DNA of 64,000 bases from Marinobacter sp. MDS2 (lineage in GTDB: Bacteria; Pseudomonadota; Gammaproteobacteria; Pseudomonadales; Oleiphilaceae): the NCBI RefSeq assembly GCF_030718085.1, contig NZ_JAVAJF010000003.1, positions 186,001 to 250,000 on the forward strand, given 5' to 3'. The notes under the pieces were generated by a model. It saw only the letters and a list, made by a program, of their open reading frames with translations, did no database searches and was not told where the DNA came from. The position numbers and the translations under genes are program-made. Every line of letters begins with the position of its first letter. Position 1 is the stretch's first letter. Of the stretch, positions 27,819-35,993 are shown in pieces.

Positions 27819-30308
27819 TTATATATGTGCTCGGTGATTGTTCTCGAGCCAGTGGATAAAGTCCTGCTCAGGCAGGGGGCGACTGTAAAAGTAGCCTTGG
27901 GAATAATCACAATCTTCTGATTTCAGGAAGTGTGTTTGTGCTTCGTCTTCGACGCCTTCAGCAATGACTCTTAAGCCTAAGCTGTGGGCCATGTTAATGA
28001 TGGCCCGGACCAGTGCGAGGTCGTCGGTATCGGTAAGAACATCCTGAACGAACGACTTGTCAATCTTAAGCGTATCGAAGGGATACGTCTTGAGGTAGCT
28101 CAACGCCGAGTAACCGGTTCCGAAATCATCAACTGACAGACGAATGCCGGCGACATCAAGTTGTCGGAGAATGTCGGCTGTCTCGATGGTGTTATCCAGA
28201 ATCAGTCGTTCGGTAATTTCCAGTTCGAGCAACTCGGGTTTGAGGTGGCTGTCAGCCAGTGCCTTGTGTACCACATCCGTAAAGCCGGGGTCCCGGAACT
28301 GTCTGGGTGAAACGTTCACGGCAATCCCGATGTCGTAACCGGTCAACGCTTGCCAGCACTGGGCCGCCTTGCAGGCTTCACGAATCACCCACTCACCGAT
28401 GGGAATAATAAGCCCTGTTTCTTCCGCCAATGGGATGAAACGATCCGGCATCACAGTGCCGAGCGAAGGATTGTTCCATCGCAACAGCGCTTCGGCGGCG
28501 ACCAGTTTGCCTGACGATGTCTCGACAATGGGCTGGAATACCAACTGGAACTCATTCAGCTCTAACGCCTTTCGCATGTGAGACTCCATGTGAAGGCGTT
28601 CGTGGGATACCTCGGTCATTTCCGGAGTGAAGAGCGCGTAAGAGCTTTTGCCTTGGTGCTTGGCTTCATACATAGCGGCATCGGCGTGTTGGAGCAGTGT
28701 TCCACTGGTGTCGGCATCATTGGGGAAAATGGCGATGCCGATGCTGGTTGTCACGAAGACTTCTTGTGCATGAAGCATGAAAGGGGCGGAGAAGGTGAGC
28801 AAAATACGCTGAGCAACCTGCAGGGCATCGTTCTGCTCAGTCAGGCCGGGGAGTATAACCAGAAACTCATCACCGCCCAGCCTTGCAACCGTGCTTGTAC
28901 CTCGAAGGCAGCTGGATACTCTTCGGGCTGCCTCCACCAGCAGGGTGTCGCCTGCGTCATGGCCGAGCGTGTCGTTGATGTGCTTGAAATTGTCGAGGTC
29001 GAGAAACATGACGCCAACTTGTGTTGTGTCCCGGCGCGCTTGTGCAATGGCGAGCTTCAAGCGGTCCAGGGCAAGCATTCTGTTCGGCAGACCGGTGAGG
29101 ATATCGTAATTCGCTTGCCTGAGCAGTTGCTGTTCATAGCGTTTTCGGATGCTGATGTCTTCCCCGAGTATGAGGTAGCCCGTGGTTTGGCCATTGGCAC
29201 CTTTGATCGGTGTGATCACCAGCTGCTCCCAGTAACGTTCGCCATTAGATCGAGTGCTATTGACCTCGCCTTGCCAAACGCCTACTCGCTGAACCTGGAG
29301 GCGTATCGATTGCCAAAGTTGTTGGGCTTCACGTTCATCCACACTTTGGCTGATGAGGCTGGATGGATGTTGGTTCTTTATGTCTTTGGAGCGGTGTCCG
29401 GTAAGTTGCAGGAACTTTCGGTTCGCGTACTCAATCTGCCAGTCTTTATCACAAATCAGAACGGACGAAGGGCTTTGGTCTATCGCTTCGGAGAACTTCA
29501 GAATTTCCGCGGCATCGTGTTCACGGCGCGCGATGTCTTCATTCAGTCGCTCTCGCATCTGGTTGATGGCATCGGTCACCATGCCAAGCTCATCTTTGAA
29601 ATGATTTACGGGCTCCGGGCGGTCCAATTGCAAGGGACGACTGAGGTCATCGAGTGATAGATCGCGGGTGTACTCGGCCATCGCAGTTAAATGACGGGTA
29701 ACCAAATGCCGGAAAATGGACAGGATAACGATTGAGACCACAAAAATAGTCAGGAATTGGGTAATCAGGGTAACGCCAATCTTTGTTTTCAGGTCTGCGT
29801 ACACGCGATCAAGGCTGGCCGTGATGGTCAGGCGCCCGAGTCTGAAGAGCTCCCCTTCCTGATGGTTAAGATCGAAACTGTGGCTGAGCGTTTTCGAGCC
29901 GTTGTTGAGATGTCCCATGACCAATTCTGAATCGGGTTCGATGCGCAGACGCAGATGGGATATGTCTGGCAGGCTCAGAATGCCTTCCATCTGGGTTTGC
30001 AAAAGCTTTTGATCCAGTGCCCACAAGCTTCGGGTGAGGCTGGATGCGTAACCAGACTCAATGACATCCATTCTGTCTTCGATATCGTTCAGGTCTTGTC
30101 GGTAATCAAAGTATATCTGGATACCGGATGCCAGCAGTGTCAGAGCCGAGCTAAAGATGAGTATCCAGCTAAGCAGCCGGAATGAAAGGGGAGAGGTGCG
30201 TCGAAATCGTCTTAATCGACTGGAGATATCGGGCATGTTTTTAGTTTGGTCACCGCATGTGGTTCCGAGATGAGCCGCCATATCCCTGGCAATCCCTAAT
30301 TTGAGCAT
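27819..30308 (-). CDS. Membrane-bound PAS-GGDEF-EAL c-di-GMP protein
   Basis: This 829-residue sensor can in principle make and degrade cyclic di-GMP. The order is: membrane helix (about residues 43-67), periplasmic sensor (68-177), second helix (178-200), HAMP-like linker (201-255), PAS domain (about 272-388), GGDEF domain (motif GGDEF at 478-482) and EAL domain (EALLRW at 606-611). The GGDEF motif is intact, but the upstream inhibitory site reads RGTS instead of RxxD, so product inhibition may be weak. The start is uncertain: 30308 or the ATG 24 codons later. A -10 like TATAGT lies on the minus strand at 30331-30336. ackA and pta follow closely, so it may be the first gene of that operon. 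Confidence 0.9.
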   Translation of the reverse strand: MLKLGIARDMAAHLGTTCGDQTKNMPDISSRLRRFRRTSPLSFRLLSWILIFSSALTLLASGIQIYFDYRQDLNDIEDRMDVIESGYASSLTRSLWALDQKLLQTQMEGILSLPDISHLRLRIEPDSELVMGHLNNGSKTLSHSFDLNHQEGELFRLGRLTITASLDRVYADLKTKIGVTLITQFLTIFVVSIVILSIFRHLVTRHLTAMAEYTRDLSLDDLSRPLQLDRPEPVNHFKDELGMVTDAINQMRERLNEDIARREHDAAEILKFSEAIDQSPSSVLICDKDWQIEYANRKFLQLTGHRSKDIKNQHPSSLISQSVDEREAQQLWQSIRLQVQRVGVWQGEVNSTRSNGERYWEQLVITPIKGANGQTTGYLILGEDISIRKRYEQQLLRQANYDILTGLPNRMLALDRLKLAIAQARRDTTQVGVMFLDLDNFKHINDTLGHDAGDTLLVEAARRVSSCLRGTSTVARLGGDEFLVILPGLTEQNDALQVAQRILLTFSAPFMLHAQEVFVTTSIGIAIFPNDADTSGTLLQHADAAMYEAKHQGKSSYALFTPEMTEVSHERLHMESHMRKALELNEFQLVFQPIVETSSGKLVAAEALLRWNNPSLGTVMPDRFIPLAEETGLIIPIGEWVIREACKAAQCWQALTGYDIGIAVNVSPRQFRDPGFTDVVHKALADSHLKPELLELEITERLILDNTIETADILRQLDVAGIRLSVDDFGTGYSALSYLKTYPFDTLKIDKSFVQDVLTDTDDLALVRAIINMAHSLGLRVIAEGVEDEAQTHFLKSEDCDYSQGYFYSRPLPEQDFIHWLENNHRAHI

Positions 30309-30435
30309 GTAAACAAGTTGTTAAAAACTGACTATAGCAGCAGTCTTTTTCAAATGCTTAGGATTTGCGTCTTGGTAATAGCAAAAGGAGGTGCACTTCT
30401 CAGCTTCGGTGGGCAGCTCTGGCAGCGACCCGTAT

Positions 30436-30449
30436 TTGATGCAGATCAA
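30436..30449. promoter_or_regulatory. Perfect FNR/ANR box
   Basis: TTGATGCAGATCAA is a perfect match to TTGAT-N4-ATCAA, the binding site of FNR-family oxygen regulators. Its centre is about 41 bases before a plausible transcript start near 30484 for the small membrane-protein gene (a poor -10, TAAGCT, at 30471-30476). That is the spacing of a class II activated promoter. It also lies about 130 bases upstream of the divergent GGDEF-EAL-ackA-pta set. Confidence 0.8.
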
Positions 30450-30521
30450 TACTCAATTCCGTGCAGCGCGTAAGCTGAGCTTATTCAATTTGAAACAGCT
30501 AAAGCGTTGTTGGAGGTGTTT

Positions 30522-30677
30522 ATGTTTATGGATGTGGTCGTGTTTGCAGGAATTGCAACTGTATTGCTGATGATCAGCTTTTTTGTCGGTGTTGCTGTCT
30601 TTATCGTCAAAGACCAGGAGCGACACGATAAGAAAGCGAAAAGCGGGATAGGCCGAAGCCAAATGGGCTTGTCGTAG
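30522..30677 (+). CDS. Small single-helix membrane protein, CcoM-like
   Basis: This 51-codon ORF starts at ATG 30522 with GGAGG at 30512-30516. The product is MFMDVVVFAGIATVLLMISF followed by a continuing hydrophobic stretch and a charged tail (KDQERHDKKAK). One transmembrane helix (about residues 5-28) is clear. The pattern of MF-D at the start, AG-TV-LM-F inside and FIVKD after the helix resembles CcoM, a small subunit of cbb3 cytochrome oxidase described in Pseudomonas stutzeri; I make this from memory. The perfect FNR box upstream fits such a role. No other cbb3 genes are in the window. If it is not CcoM, it is an unknown oxygen-regulated small membrane protein. Confidence 0.6.
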   Translation: MFMDVVVFAGIATVLLMISFFVGVAVFIVKDQERHDKKAKSGIGRSQMGLS

Positions 30678-30689
30678 GAAGAAAAAAAT

Positions 30690-30765
30690 TGGCGTCCCCT
30701 AGGGGGTTCGAACCCCTGTTGCCGCCGTGAAAGGGCGGAGTCCTAGGCCACTAGACGAAGGGGAC
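30690..30765 (-). tRNA. tRNA-Glu (anticodon TTC)
   Basis: Read on the minus strand, the 76-base gene starts GTCCCCTTCGTCTAG and ends GGGGACGCCA with encoded CCA. The anticodon stem CCGCC/GGCGG encloses loop CTTTCAC, giving anticodon TTC. The T arm is AGGGG-TTCGAAC-CCCCT. A T-rich run (minus-strand TTTTTTT at 30682-30689) follows directly and may end the transcript. Confidence 0.97.
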
Positions 30766-30803
30766 GCAACGTTTTCTTGACTTGCCTCGTCGAGATGGCG
30801 CGT

Positions 30804-30832
30804 ATATTAAGTATCGACCGCGGGGCTGTCAA
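30804..30832 (-). promoter_or_regulatory. Sigma-70 promoter for tRNA-Glu
   Basis: On the minus strand a perfect -35 TTGACA (30827-30832) and a -10 TAATAT (30804-30809) are 17 bases apart. A GC-rich discriminator (ACGCGCC) follows, typical of growth-rate and ppGpp-controlled stable-RNA promoters. Confidence 0.75.
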
Positions 30833-30851
30833 CGATTATTTTCAAAAAGTT

Positions 30852-31757
30852 TTATTTTTTTACGCTGGCGTTTAAGGCCGCCTTTAAATCGGGGTGGCTA
30901 AACTCGAATCCGTCCGACTGCAGGCGCGCTGGTACTGCCTTCTGTCCGGTAAGAAGCAATCCTGCCATTTCGCCCAGAGCCAGTTTTAGAATGGGCGCCG
31001 GTGCCGGGAGGATTGCGGGCCGCTTTAACACGCGTGCAAGTGTGCGCGTAAATTCCTCGTTGGTGACCGGGTTTGGGCTAACCATGTTATATGGACCATG
31101 GCTCAGTTGGTTCTCAAGCATCCAGATCAGGCCAGCGACAACATCCTCACGATGCACCCAGGGCATATATTGATGTCCGCTGCCTAACTTGCCGCCCAGG
31201 CCTAACTTGAAGGGCAGGATCATGCGGTCAAGGAAGCCCCCGCCTTTGCCGACAACGAGCCCTGTGCGCGAAAGACATACCCTTACTCCATCCGCTTGCA
31301 GGGAAAGCGCCGCGTCTTCCCATTCCGAACAGAGTTGATGAGTGAATTCTGGATTCGGTGGGGTGTCTTCAGTAACAAGGTGATCCTGTTGGTCGCCATA
31401 GAAGCCAACCGCTGAGCCTGAAACCAAAACCTCGGGTAATTTTTCCCAGGATCTGATCACGCTCACCAGTGCGAGGGTCAGTGCGACTCGGCTATCCAGC
31501 AGGCTGGCTTTTCGTTCCGGTGACCAGCGTTTGTCTGCAATGCCTTCCCCGGCAAGATTAAAGACGGCATCGAAGCCTGGGTGAGCTTTTAACAGATTAA
31601 GGTCAGCGACTGGCTCGACTTTGCCGCAGATGGCTTTCACCGTCGCTGGTTTTTGCCGGCTCAGTACCGTGAGTGTATGCCCGGCCTTTAGTAGGTGTTT
31701 GCATAACACCCGACCGATGAAGCCCGTACCTCCGGTGATCAAAATTTTCTTGGACAT
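30852..31757 (-). CDS. TIGR01777-type NAD-dependent epimerase/dehydratase family protein
   Basis: The 301-residue protein is an extended short-chain dehydrogenase fold. It begins with a nucleotide-binding ILITGGTGFIGRVLCKHL (about residues 5-22). The conserved blocks VFNLAGEGIADKRWS, SGSAVGFYGD and PWVHREDVVAGL place it in the TIGR01777 group (E. coli YfcH-like). The C-terminal DUF1731-like part ends with the VPARLQSDGFEFSHPDL segment typical of the group. GGAG precedes the ATG. The substrate is unknown. Confidence 0.9.
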   Translation of the reverse strand: MSKKILITGGTGFIGRVLCKHLLKAGHTLTVLSRQKPATVKAICGKVEPVADLNLLKAHPGFDAVFNLAGEGIADKRWSPERKASLLDSRVALTLALVSVIRSWEKLPEVLVSGSAVGFYGDQQDHLVTEDTPPNPEFTHQLCSEWEDAALSLQADGVRVCLSRTGLVVGKGGGFLDRMILPFKLGLGGKLGSGHQYMPWVHREDVVAGLIWMLENQLSHGPYNMVSPNPVTNEEFTRTLARVLKRPAILPAPAPILKLALGEMAGLLLTGQKAVPARLQSDGFEFSHPDLKAALNASVKK

Positions 31758-31793
31758 GCCGATCTCCCGATTATCTGTTAACCGTCGGTGTTT

Positions 31794-32171
31794 CTATTCT
31801 GCCGGTTTCGCCAGTTCTTCCTGCACGACATCTCTTATTGCTAGCCCGAGTTGAGGGTTATAGCCAATCGGGTCCGCCAACCGCATCGTCACCGCGTGCT
31901 CTTCAGAGATCGCCTTGAGCATTGCCGGTACGTCCTTGCGTAAATGCCGGCCGGCGGCAAGAAACAGGGGGACCACGGTAAACTGGCTGGCGCCCTGCGA
32001 TTTCGCCTGCGTAACAACCGTATCCATCGAAGGCTCGGCGAGCTCCATATAGGCAATGGTAGAGTTTTCTATGGAATTTAGTGTGGGTTCGGCGAGTTTC
32101 TCGAAGGTTTCGCACCAGCGTCTGTCGCTGCTGCCGTGGGCGAGCAAAATGATATGGTGCGTACTGGTCAT
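31794..32171 (-). CDS. Short CbiX/SirB-type chelatase family protein
   Basis: The 125-residue product has the chelatase motifs HIILLAHGSSD (histidine at about residue 11) and FLAAGRHLRKDVP (second metal-site histidine). It ends with a segment like LADPIGYNPQL. This single-domain size resembles the short CbiX form, which works as a homodimer and inserts cobalt, nickel or iron into tetrapyrroles. It lies 36 bases upstream of the epimerase gene on the same strand, and GGAG precedes the start. No other cobalamin or siroheme gene is nearby, so the substrate is open. Confidence 0.85.
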   Translation of the reverse strand: MTSTHHIILLAHGSSDRRWCETFEKLAEPTLNSIENSTIAYMELAEPSMDTVVTQAKSQGASQFTVVPLFLAAGRHLRKDVPAMLKAISEEHAVTMRLADPIGYNPQLGLAIRDVVQEELAKPAE

Positions 32172-32225
32172 AGCATCTCCGGAACGGTTTATCAGTCTAT
32201 GGTTAATGTATCAGGGAGTTGAGTA

Positions 32226-32828
32226 ATGTTCGATTGGAAAGAGCTTTTGGACTTCTGGTTTGGCGAATTAGATGAGCAGGGATTACCGGATACATTTCAT
32301 CGGAATCGCTGGTTCCGGTCCGACCGCGCTTTTGATCAGGAAATAAGACGGCGTTTTATGTCTCTGGTTGTGTTCGCGTCAGAGCAGGGGCTGGAGAATT
32401 GGAGAGCTCAGGCTGGCGGAGCGTTGGCGGAGATCATTTTGCTGGATCAGTTCACCCGAAACATCTACCGGGGCACCTCGCTTGCCTTTGAGCACGACCG
32501 GTTTGCCAGAGAACGTTGTAAGGCAGCCATGCGACGAGGCTTTGATGTCGCCTTGCCATCGGTTATGCGTGCGTTTATGTACATGCCACTGCAGCACTCC
32601 GAAAAGCGGGATGATCAGGAATTGTCGGTACAGTGCTATCGGCAATTGGCGGCTACGGAGTCTGGCCTGCTTGGTGAATTTCTCGAAAGTTTTGTGCAGT
32701 CTGCAGAAGACCATCGGCAGGTTATCCTGAACTATGGCCGGTTCCCGCACCGTAACCGGGCGCTTGGGCGGGTTTCCACAGAGGAGGAAGAAGCCTATTT
32801 GCGCAGCGGTTCCCGATATGGGCAATAG
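32226..32828 (+). CDS. DUF924 family protein
   Basis: The 200-residue protein matches the DUF924 family. It begins with DFWFGELDEQGLPD..., contains the FWF start, the basic NRWFRSDRAFDQEIRRRF block, ILLDQFTRNIYRGTSLAFEHD, and the FMYMPLQHSE and LNYGRFPHRNRALGR motifs. The fold is all-helical and TPR-like, and no biochemical role is established. The start ATG has GGAG upstream. It is divergent from the chelatase gene. Confidence 0.9.
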   Translation: MFDWKELLDFWFGELDEQGLPDTFHRNRWFRSDRAFDQEIRRRFMSLVVFASEQGLENWRAQAGGALAEIILLDQFTRNIYRGTSLAFEHDRFARERCKAAMRRGFDVALPSVMRAFMYMPLQHSEKRDDQELSVQCYRQLAATESGLLGEFLESFVQSAEDHRQVILNYGRFPHRNRALGRVSTEEEEAYLRSGSRYGQ

Positions 32829-32935
32829 CTGAGCGGTGGGGCTGCCAGCTTTGCTGGAATGTAGGCATTGCTGCGGACCATGGCAGGTTGATATTTGAGC
32901 AATCTGTTTTTTTGAAAAAAAGTTATTAAAAACGG

Positions 32936-32963
32936 TTGACGACCGGGCCGGGATCAGTAGAAT
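32936..32963 (+). promoter_or_regulatory. Sigma-70 promoter for tRNA-Gly
   Basis: The -35 TTGACG (32936-32941) and -10 TAGAAT (32958-32963) are 16 bases apart, about 38 bases before the tRNA. An A/T-rich stretch upstream (32910-32933) could act as an UP element. Confidence 0.75.
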
Positions 32964-33000
32964 ACGCAGCCGTTGAGAGGCAATGCCTCGCAACTGAAAA

Positions 33001-33076
33001 GCGGGAATAGCTCAGTTGGTAGAGCACAACCTTGCCAAGGTTGGGGTCGCGAGTTCGAATCTCGTTTCCCGCTCCA
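33001..33076 (+). tRNA. tRNA-Gly (anticodon GCC)
   Basis: The 76-base gene begins GCGGGAATAGCTCAGTTGG and ends with TCCCGCTCCA, CCA encoded. The anticodon stem CAACC/GGTTG encloses TTGCCAA, giving anticodon GCC. A strong terminator follows after nine bases. Confidence 0.97.
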
Positions 33077-33084
33077 GAATTTAG

Positions 33085-33113
33085 AAAAACCCGACCTTTG
33101 TGTCGGGTTTTTT
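33085..33113 (+). terminator. Rho-independent terminator after tRNA-Gly
   Basis: AAAACCCGAC pairs with GTCGGGTTTT around a short CTTTGT loop and ends in a T-run. It should end the tRNA-Gly transcript. Confidence 0.9.
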
Positions 33114-33214
33114 GCTATTCATGCTTGGCAATTTGTCTCCTTTCTGTTTTAGCTATCCGCGTCGGTTATACTCTGTCGTCTCGTTTTCGTAACCGCGTGT
33201 CCCAGGTCTTTTCT

Positions 33215-34012
33215 ATGAACGTGCTGTCTCTCTTTATCTACCCGGTAAAATCCCTTTCCGGTATCTCCGTGCCATATCTGGAGCTGGATGATTTTGGTCC
33301 TTCCGGAGATCGCCGTTGGATGATCGTTGATGGGCTTGGGAAGTTTGTCACCCAGAGGCGATTGCCCCGCTTGGCATTGATTGAGGTCAGCCTGCATGAC
33401 GGAGTGGTGAGCATTGGTATTCCGGGGCAAGGTGAATTCGCTTTGAAGCCCACATCTCAGCAGCAGGAAGTAACGGTGTGGCGCGATCAGGTTCTTGCCA
33501 GTGAAGCGCAACAAGCTGTAAATGAAGCGCTGAGTGGCTTTTGTGGTGAGCCATTGCGGCTAGTATATATGCCGGATTCAACGTTTCGCAGAGTGGATCC
33601 GGAGCGGGTTTCGGATGTTCGTCGAGTCGGGTTTGCGGATGGCTTCCCTTTTCTTATAGCCAATGCCGCATCGCTGGAAGAGTTGAATGGTCGGCTTCCG
33701 ACAGCAGTCGATATTCGTCGGTTTCGTCCAAATATTGTGATCTCCGGCGCAGGCCCTTGGGCTGAAGATGCCTGGCGTGCACTCACCGTTGGCGGTGTTA
33801 ACTTTCGCGTGGTTAAGCCGTGCTCTCGGTGTGTGTTGACGACCGTTGATCCTGATACCGGAAAGAAAGATCCTGATACGGAACCGCTCAAGACTCTGTC
33901 GGGCTACCGAAAAACCGGGGACGGCGTGATCTTCGGCCAAAATGCTGTGCACGATGGATGTGGCAGAGTTTCAGTTGGGGATTCCGTTTCTATTTTTGAG
34001 CAGGAGTGTTAG
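33215..34012 (+). CDS. MOSC domain protein, YcbX-like
   Basis: The 265-residue product begins with the MOSC N-terminal beta-barrel domain (LFIYPVKSLSGISV, then GDRRWMIVD). A MOSC domain follows, with RFRPNIVISGAGPWAEDAW and the cysteine block PCSRCVLTTVDPDTG. Such proteins use a molybdenum cofactor to reduce N-hydroxylated compounds in E. coli YcbX. The frame is open back over tRNA-Gly to 33032, but the ATG at 33215 fits the family start. Its end overlaps uup by seven bases. Confidence 0.92.
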   Translation: MNVLSLFIYPVKSLSGISVPYLELDDFGPSGDRRWMIVDGLGKFVTQRRLPRLALIEVSLHDGVVSIGIPGQGEFALKPTSQQQEVTVWRDQVLASEAQQAVNEALSGFCGEPLRLVYMPDSTFRRVDPERVSDVRRVGFADGFPFLIANAASLEELNGRLPTAVDIRRFRPNIVISGAGPWAEDAWRALTVGGVNFRVVKPCSRCVLTTVDPDTGKKDPDTEPLKTLSGYRKTGDGVIFGQNAVHDGCGRVSVGDSVSIFEQEC

Positions 34013-35952
34013 TTACAGTGCCTTTGTTAACCTTGGATAAAATCTCCCTGTCGTTTGGAATGCATCCGCTGTTAGATGGAGCGTCTTTGGTTGTTGAGCC
34101 GGGCGAGCGAGTCTGTTTGCTTGGTCGGAACGGCGAGGGTAAATCGACGCTGCTCAAAATTGTTAAAGGTGATGTCGTACCAGAGAGCGGCGTGGTTCGA
34201 TTGGAAGAGGGCGCTGTGTTGTCGGTGTTGCCTCAGAACCTGCCGTCAGAAGATTCGCGAACGGCCTATGAGGTGGTAGCGTCAGCCTTCCCCGAAACAG
34301 GCGAGTTGCTGGCTCAGTTTCATCACCTTTCCCAGCAGGCCGACGAAGACAGTCTGAATAAAATGATGGTTGTTCAGGAGCGTTTGGAGGCACTGGATGG
34401 CTGGCGCCTTGATCAAAAAGTTACCACTATTCTGGCGCAATACGGTGTAGAGCCGGACCGGCCGCTGAATACTCTGTCGGGTGGCTGGCAGCGGCGTGTG
34501 TTGCTGGCTAAAGCTCTGGTGGCTGAGCCGGATGTTTTGTTGTTGGATGAGCCAACGAACCATTTGGATGTTCCGGCCATTGCCTGGCTTGAGGATGCGT
34601 TAGGCCAGTTCCGCGGCGCGATGCTGTTTGTGAGTCACGATAGGGCGTTTATCCGGCGCATGGCGACGCGTGTCGTTGAGTTGGATCGTGGTCAGTTGGT
34701 CAGTTTTTCCGCAACTTACGATAAATACCTTGAGCTCAAGGAAAAGGCGCTGGAAGAAGAAGAGCGACAGAATGCCTTGTTCGACAAGCGACTGAAACAG
34801 GAAGAGGCGTGGATCCGCCAAGGTATCAAGGCGCGGCGAACCCGGAACATGGGGCGGGTTCGGCATTTGAAGGCGATGCGCGAAGAGCATCGGCAGAGGC
34901 GCGTTCGTGGAGGGACTGCCAGCTTTGCAGTGGAAGAAGCAGCGCGCTCCGGAAAATTGGTCGCGGAAGCCAGTCATGCGGATTTTGCTTATCCTCAGCA
35001 GTCGCCGATCATTCGGGATTTGGATCTCACGGTTCTTCGTGGTGATAAAATTGGTCTGGTGGGCGAAAATGGCACCGGTAAAACAACGCTGGTGCGATTG
35101 CTCTTGGGCGAGCTGGAGCCCAGCTCCGGCAGTATACGGTTGGGTACCAATCTGAAAGTTGCGTACTTTGATCAGCTGCGTGGTGAGTTGGATCTCGAGA
35201 AGAACGCGCTAGACAATCTCTCGGAAGGGCGTGAATTCATCGAGATCAATGGCCAAAGTAAGCACGTGCTCGGCTACTTGCAGGAGTTTCTGTTTACCCC
35301 CGAGCGTGCACGCTCGCCGGTCAGTGTGTTTTCCGGGGGCGAAAGGGCGAGACTGTTGTTGGCGAAGTTGTTCAGCAAGCCTGCAAATATACTGGTGTTG
35401 GATGAGCCGACCAACGATCTGGACGTAGAAACGCTCGAGCTGCTGGAAGAGCAGGTATCCGAGTTCAAGGGTACGGTACTGGTCATTAGTCACGACCGTG
35501 AGTTTCTCGATAACGTCGTAACGGATGTGATCTTCCTGGATGGCACGGGGTCGGCGCGGGAGTATGTTGGTGGATACAGTGACTGGCGCCGCCAAGGCGG
35601 AACCTTCCCATCGGAGGCCTCGGGGAGCCGGCCTGATAAGCAGGATAAGCGAGGCAAGGAAGCCGGTGAGGCTGGGAGCACGAAATCTGATGAGGCTGCA
35701 GCGCGCTCTTCAAAGCCCAAGCCGGTCAAGCTCAGTTACAAACTCAAGCTTGAGCTCGAGCAGTTACCGGGCAAAATTGAGGCGCTCGAAACTCGAGTGG
35801 CGGCTTTGCAGGGTGAGGTTTCTGCTTCAGATTTCTATGCCAAATCGCCTGAAGAGGTGGCTGCCACCTTGGAAGCCTTGAGCGAAGCTGAAGCGCAACT
35901 CGAGGGCGTCATCGAACGTTGGATGGAGCTGGAAGAGCAGGCTAGCCAATAG
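34006..35952 (+). CDS. uup: ABC-F ATPase Uup
   Basis: Uup (648 aa) is a soluble ABC-F protein linked to ribosome function and to precise excision of transposons in E. coli. It has two ATP-binding cassettes: P-loops GRNGEGKST (about residues 43-51) and GENGTGKTT, signatures LSGGW and FSGGE, and Walker B boxes LLLDEPTNHLD and LVLDEPTNDLD. The interdomain arm has WIRQGIKARRTRNMGRVR, typical of Uup. The C-terminal coiled coil (LSYKLKLELEQLPGKIEALE onward) is also characteristic. ATG 34006 overlaps the MOSC gene; a GTG at 34018 is an alternative. Confidence 0.94.
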   Translation: MLVTVPLLTLDKISLSFGMHPLLDGASLVVEPGERVCLLGRNGEGKSTLLKIVKGDVVPESGVVRLEEGAVLSVLPQNLPSEDSRTAYEVVASAFPETGELLAQFHHLSQQADEDSLNKMMVVQERLEALDGWRLDQKVTTILAQYGVEPDRPLNTLSGGWQRRVLLAKALVAEPDVLLLDEPTNHLDVPAIAWLEDALGQFRGAMLFVSHDRAFIRRMATRVVELDRGQLVSFSATYDKYLELKEKALEEEERQNALFDKRLKQEEAWIRQGIKARRTRNMGRVRHLKAMREEHRQRRVRGGTASFAVEEAARSGKLVAEASHADFAYPQQSPIIRDLDLTVLRGDKIGLVGENGTGKTTLVRLLLGELEPSSGSIRLGTNLKVAYFDQLRGELDLEKNALDNLSEGREFIEINGQSKHVLGYLQEFLFTPERARSPVSVFSGGERARLLLAKLFSKPANILVLDEPTNDLDVETLELLEEQVSEFKGTVLVISHDREFLDNVVTDVIFLDGTGSAREYVGGYSDWRRQGGTFPSEASGSRPDKQDKRGKEAGEAGSTKSDEAAARSSKPKPVKLSYKLKLELEQLPGKIEALETRVAALQGEVSASDFYAKSPEEVAATLEALSEAEAQLEGVIERWMELEEQASQ

Positions 35953-35961
35953 GGACCAAAA

Positions 35962-35990
35962 GGGGGCACGAAAATGCCCCCGTTTATTTC
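35962..35990. terminator. Hairpin terminator between uup and the usp gene
   Basis: GGGGGCA (35962-35968) pairs with TGCCCCC (35975-35981) around CGAAAA, followed by GTTTATTTC. It lies between convergent genes and probably ends uup. The T-run is imperfect. Confidence 0.7.
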
Positions 35991-35993
35991 GGC

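Noticed and set aside
33032-33214. Upstream extension of the MOSC gene over tRNA-Gly
   Set aside because: It would include the tRNA and its terminator; the ATG at 33215 fits the family start.
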